DNA of 64,000 bases from Pseudomonas sp. R5-89-07 (lineage in GTDB: Bacteria > Pseudomonadota > Gammaproteobacteria > Pseudomonadales > Pseudomonadaceae). Positions 63,318 through 64,000 of this stretch are shown here, in pieces. The number at the start of each line of letters is the position of its first letter. Position 1 is the stretch's first letter. Under the pieces are notes generated by a model. That model was not told the origin of the DNA. It did no database searches and was given only the letters and a program-made list of their open reading frames with translations. Location: positions 3,038,001-3,102,000 of the forward strand of contig NZ_CP027727.1 of assembly GCF_003851685.1 (NCBI RefSeq), written 5' to 3'. The position numbers were made by a program, and so were the translations under genes.

Positions 63318-63509
63318 TCAATCGTCGTTGGACACCGGCCTGGCGCGTACCTTATGCGTCGGCAGCGTGGCGGCATAGGCCAGCGCCTGCTCGCGGGAAT
63401 TGAACGACGCCAACCGGTCCTTATGGGTACACACCCGCCACGGACCGTAGTTGACCTGCACGACCTCGTACCCATTCAGGTGCAGTTTTTTCAGCAGTGG
63501 AGCGCTCAT
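63318..63509 (-). CDS. Small hypothetical protein (63 aa), SPOR-like
   Basis: A 63-residue protein starting MSAPLLKKLHLNGYEVVQVN. GGAGGTG lies 4-5 bases before the ATG at 63509. The segment FNSREQALAYAATLPTHKVRARPV resembles the second half of a SPOR-like repeat, but it is too short to be sure. No signal peptide is present. Function unknown. Confidence 0.75.
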   Translation of the reverse strand: MSAPLLKKLHLNGYEVVQVNYGPWRVCTHKDRLASFNSREQALAYAATLPTHKVRARPVSNDD

Positions 63510-63601
63510 AGTCACCTCCGTTTCCTGAGATTTCCAAGCGTTACACGCCCCACCTTACACCCGCTGTCAGCGCAGTGACGACCGTGCGTCGTAGCGATTC
63601 A

Positions 63602-64000
63602 TCACTTCACCTTGCTGCTCAACGTGTCCACATTGCGCTTCAAATCATCCAGGCTGCGCTTGAGCCCCTCGATCTCGCCTTTTTGCCGATCTATGGTGGT
63701 TTTCTGCTCCTCCAATGCGCGCTTGAGGCTGGCAACCTGACTGTCATTGCTGCTGGTGCTGGAGCCATCCTTGCGTTTGAATTCCTCGAAAGCGCGGTCT
63801 TGGCCTTCTACTTTGCTCTTGAGGCTCTGCAATTCGCTGAGGCCAACCTTCTGGGCCTCCTGCAACGCCTCGATATCCCTGACTTTAATACTCGACGGTC
63901 TCAACACATATCTATCGTCCCCATCCGCCGAGGCACCGGTCAACGCGTCCCCCCTCGACGCCTCGAACTCCCCCCACTTCACCGCAACCCCCGCCTGCGC
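63602..64000 (-). CDS. Coiled-coil protein, 5' end outside window
   Basis: The frame is open to the window edge. A GTG at 63982 could start it, but the upstream codons read AQAGVA, which looks like a signal-peptide cleavage region, so the true start is probably beyond base 64000. The visible part has VKWGEFEASRGDALTG and then a heptad-rich coiled coil (IEALQEAQKVGLSELQSL, LKRALEEQKTTIDRQKGEI) to the end. It is probably an exported coiled-coil protein of unknown role. Confidence 0.7.
   Translation of the reverse strand, partial: AQAGVAVKWGEFEASRGDALTGASADGDDRYVLRPSSIKVRDIEALQEAQKVGLSELQSLKSKVEGQDRAFEEFKRKDGSSTSSNDSQVASLKRALEEQKTTIDRQKGEIEGLKRSLDDLKRNVDTLSSKVK

Overview
The window looks like a chromosomal segment of a Pseudomonas, most probably from the P. 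fluorescens group. Supporting signs are the high-GC codon use, an MvaT/MvaU-type H-NS protein, the 4-hydroxyphenylpyruvate dioxygenase gene, the galU-gor neighbourhood, ahpC/ahpF, and short REP-type palindromes with GTGGGAGGGG-like cores. Coding density is high and most genes are intact. I recognised no rRNA, tRNA, CRISPR array or insertion sequence. A gene is cut at each end of the window.

Region 1 (1-8041) is a signalling block. A minus-strand operon runs from a large membrane hybrid kinase (CHASE3-GAF-kinase and three receivers) through CheR, stand-alone CheB, a receiver-kinase and a single receiver. A separate receiver lies on the plus strand, and a truncated hybrid kinase lies at the left edge. 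Region 2 (8149-14344) holds a DUF1254/DUF1214 protein, a DUF3313-type lipoprotein and the most unusual locus of the window: a minus-strand operon encoding a terpene synthase fused to a cytochrome P450, a SAM methyltransferase and an isopentenyl-diphosphate isomerase. Together they predict a methylated, oxidised terpenoid.

Region 3 (14345-23834) carries an amino-acid racemase, an acetyltransferase, a LuxR regulator / outer-membrane protein / MFS / histone-deacetylase-like amidohydrolase module, and a glycerate locus (glycerate kinase, CdaR-type regulator, MFS transporter). Region 4 (23859-34994) holds an SDR/LysR pair, an aldo/keto reductase, a RarD-like permease, hpd, a CSS-EAL c-di-GMP phosphodiesterase, mvaU-like, gloA and ahpF/ahpC with a candidate OxyR site. 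Region 5 (35128-39543) holds a tyrosine recombinase divergent from a KfrA-like coiled-coil DNA-binding protein, with a perfect palindrome between them, followed by gor and galU.

Region 6 (39844-50281) has small lipoproteins, a TsdBA-like thiosulfate dehydrogenase pair, a tight DUF1883 / 55-aa / alkB / ada alkylation-repair group, a nitronate monooxygenase, modABC with a ModE-type operator, and topoisomerase IB. Region 7 (50406-57108) has an ABC-F protein, a DUF1275 protein, azlCD, an arsB-type pump without other ars genes, a LysE exporter and a candidate small RNA. Region 8 (57109-64000) is dominated by mgtA behind an 830-base leader with two small ORFs and competing hairpins. It ends with a SLOG/DUF2493 protein, a beta-barrel-like protein, a DUF533/TerB protein, a DinB-like protein and small hypotheticals.

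All assignments rest on reading motifs by eye. No database search was run.
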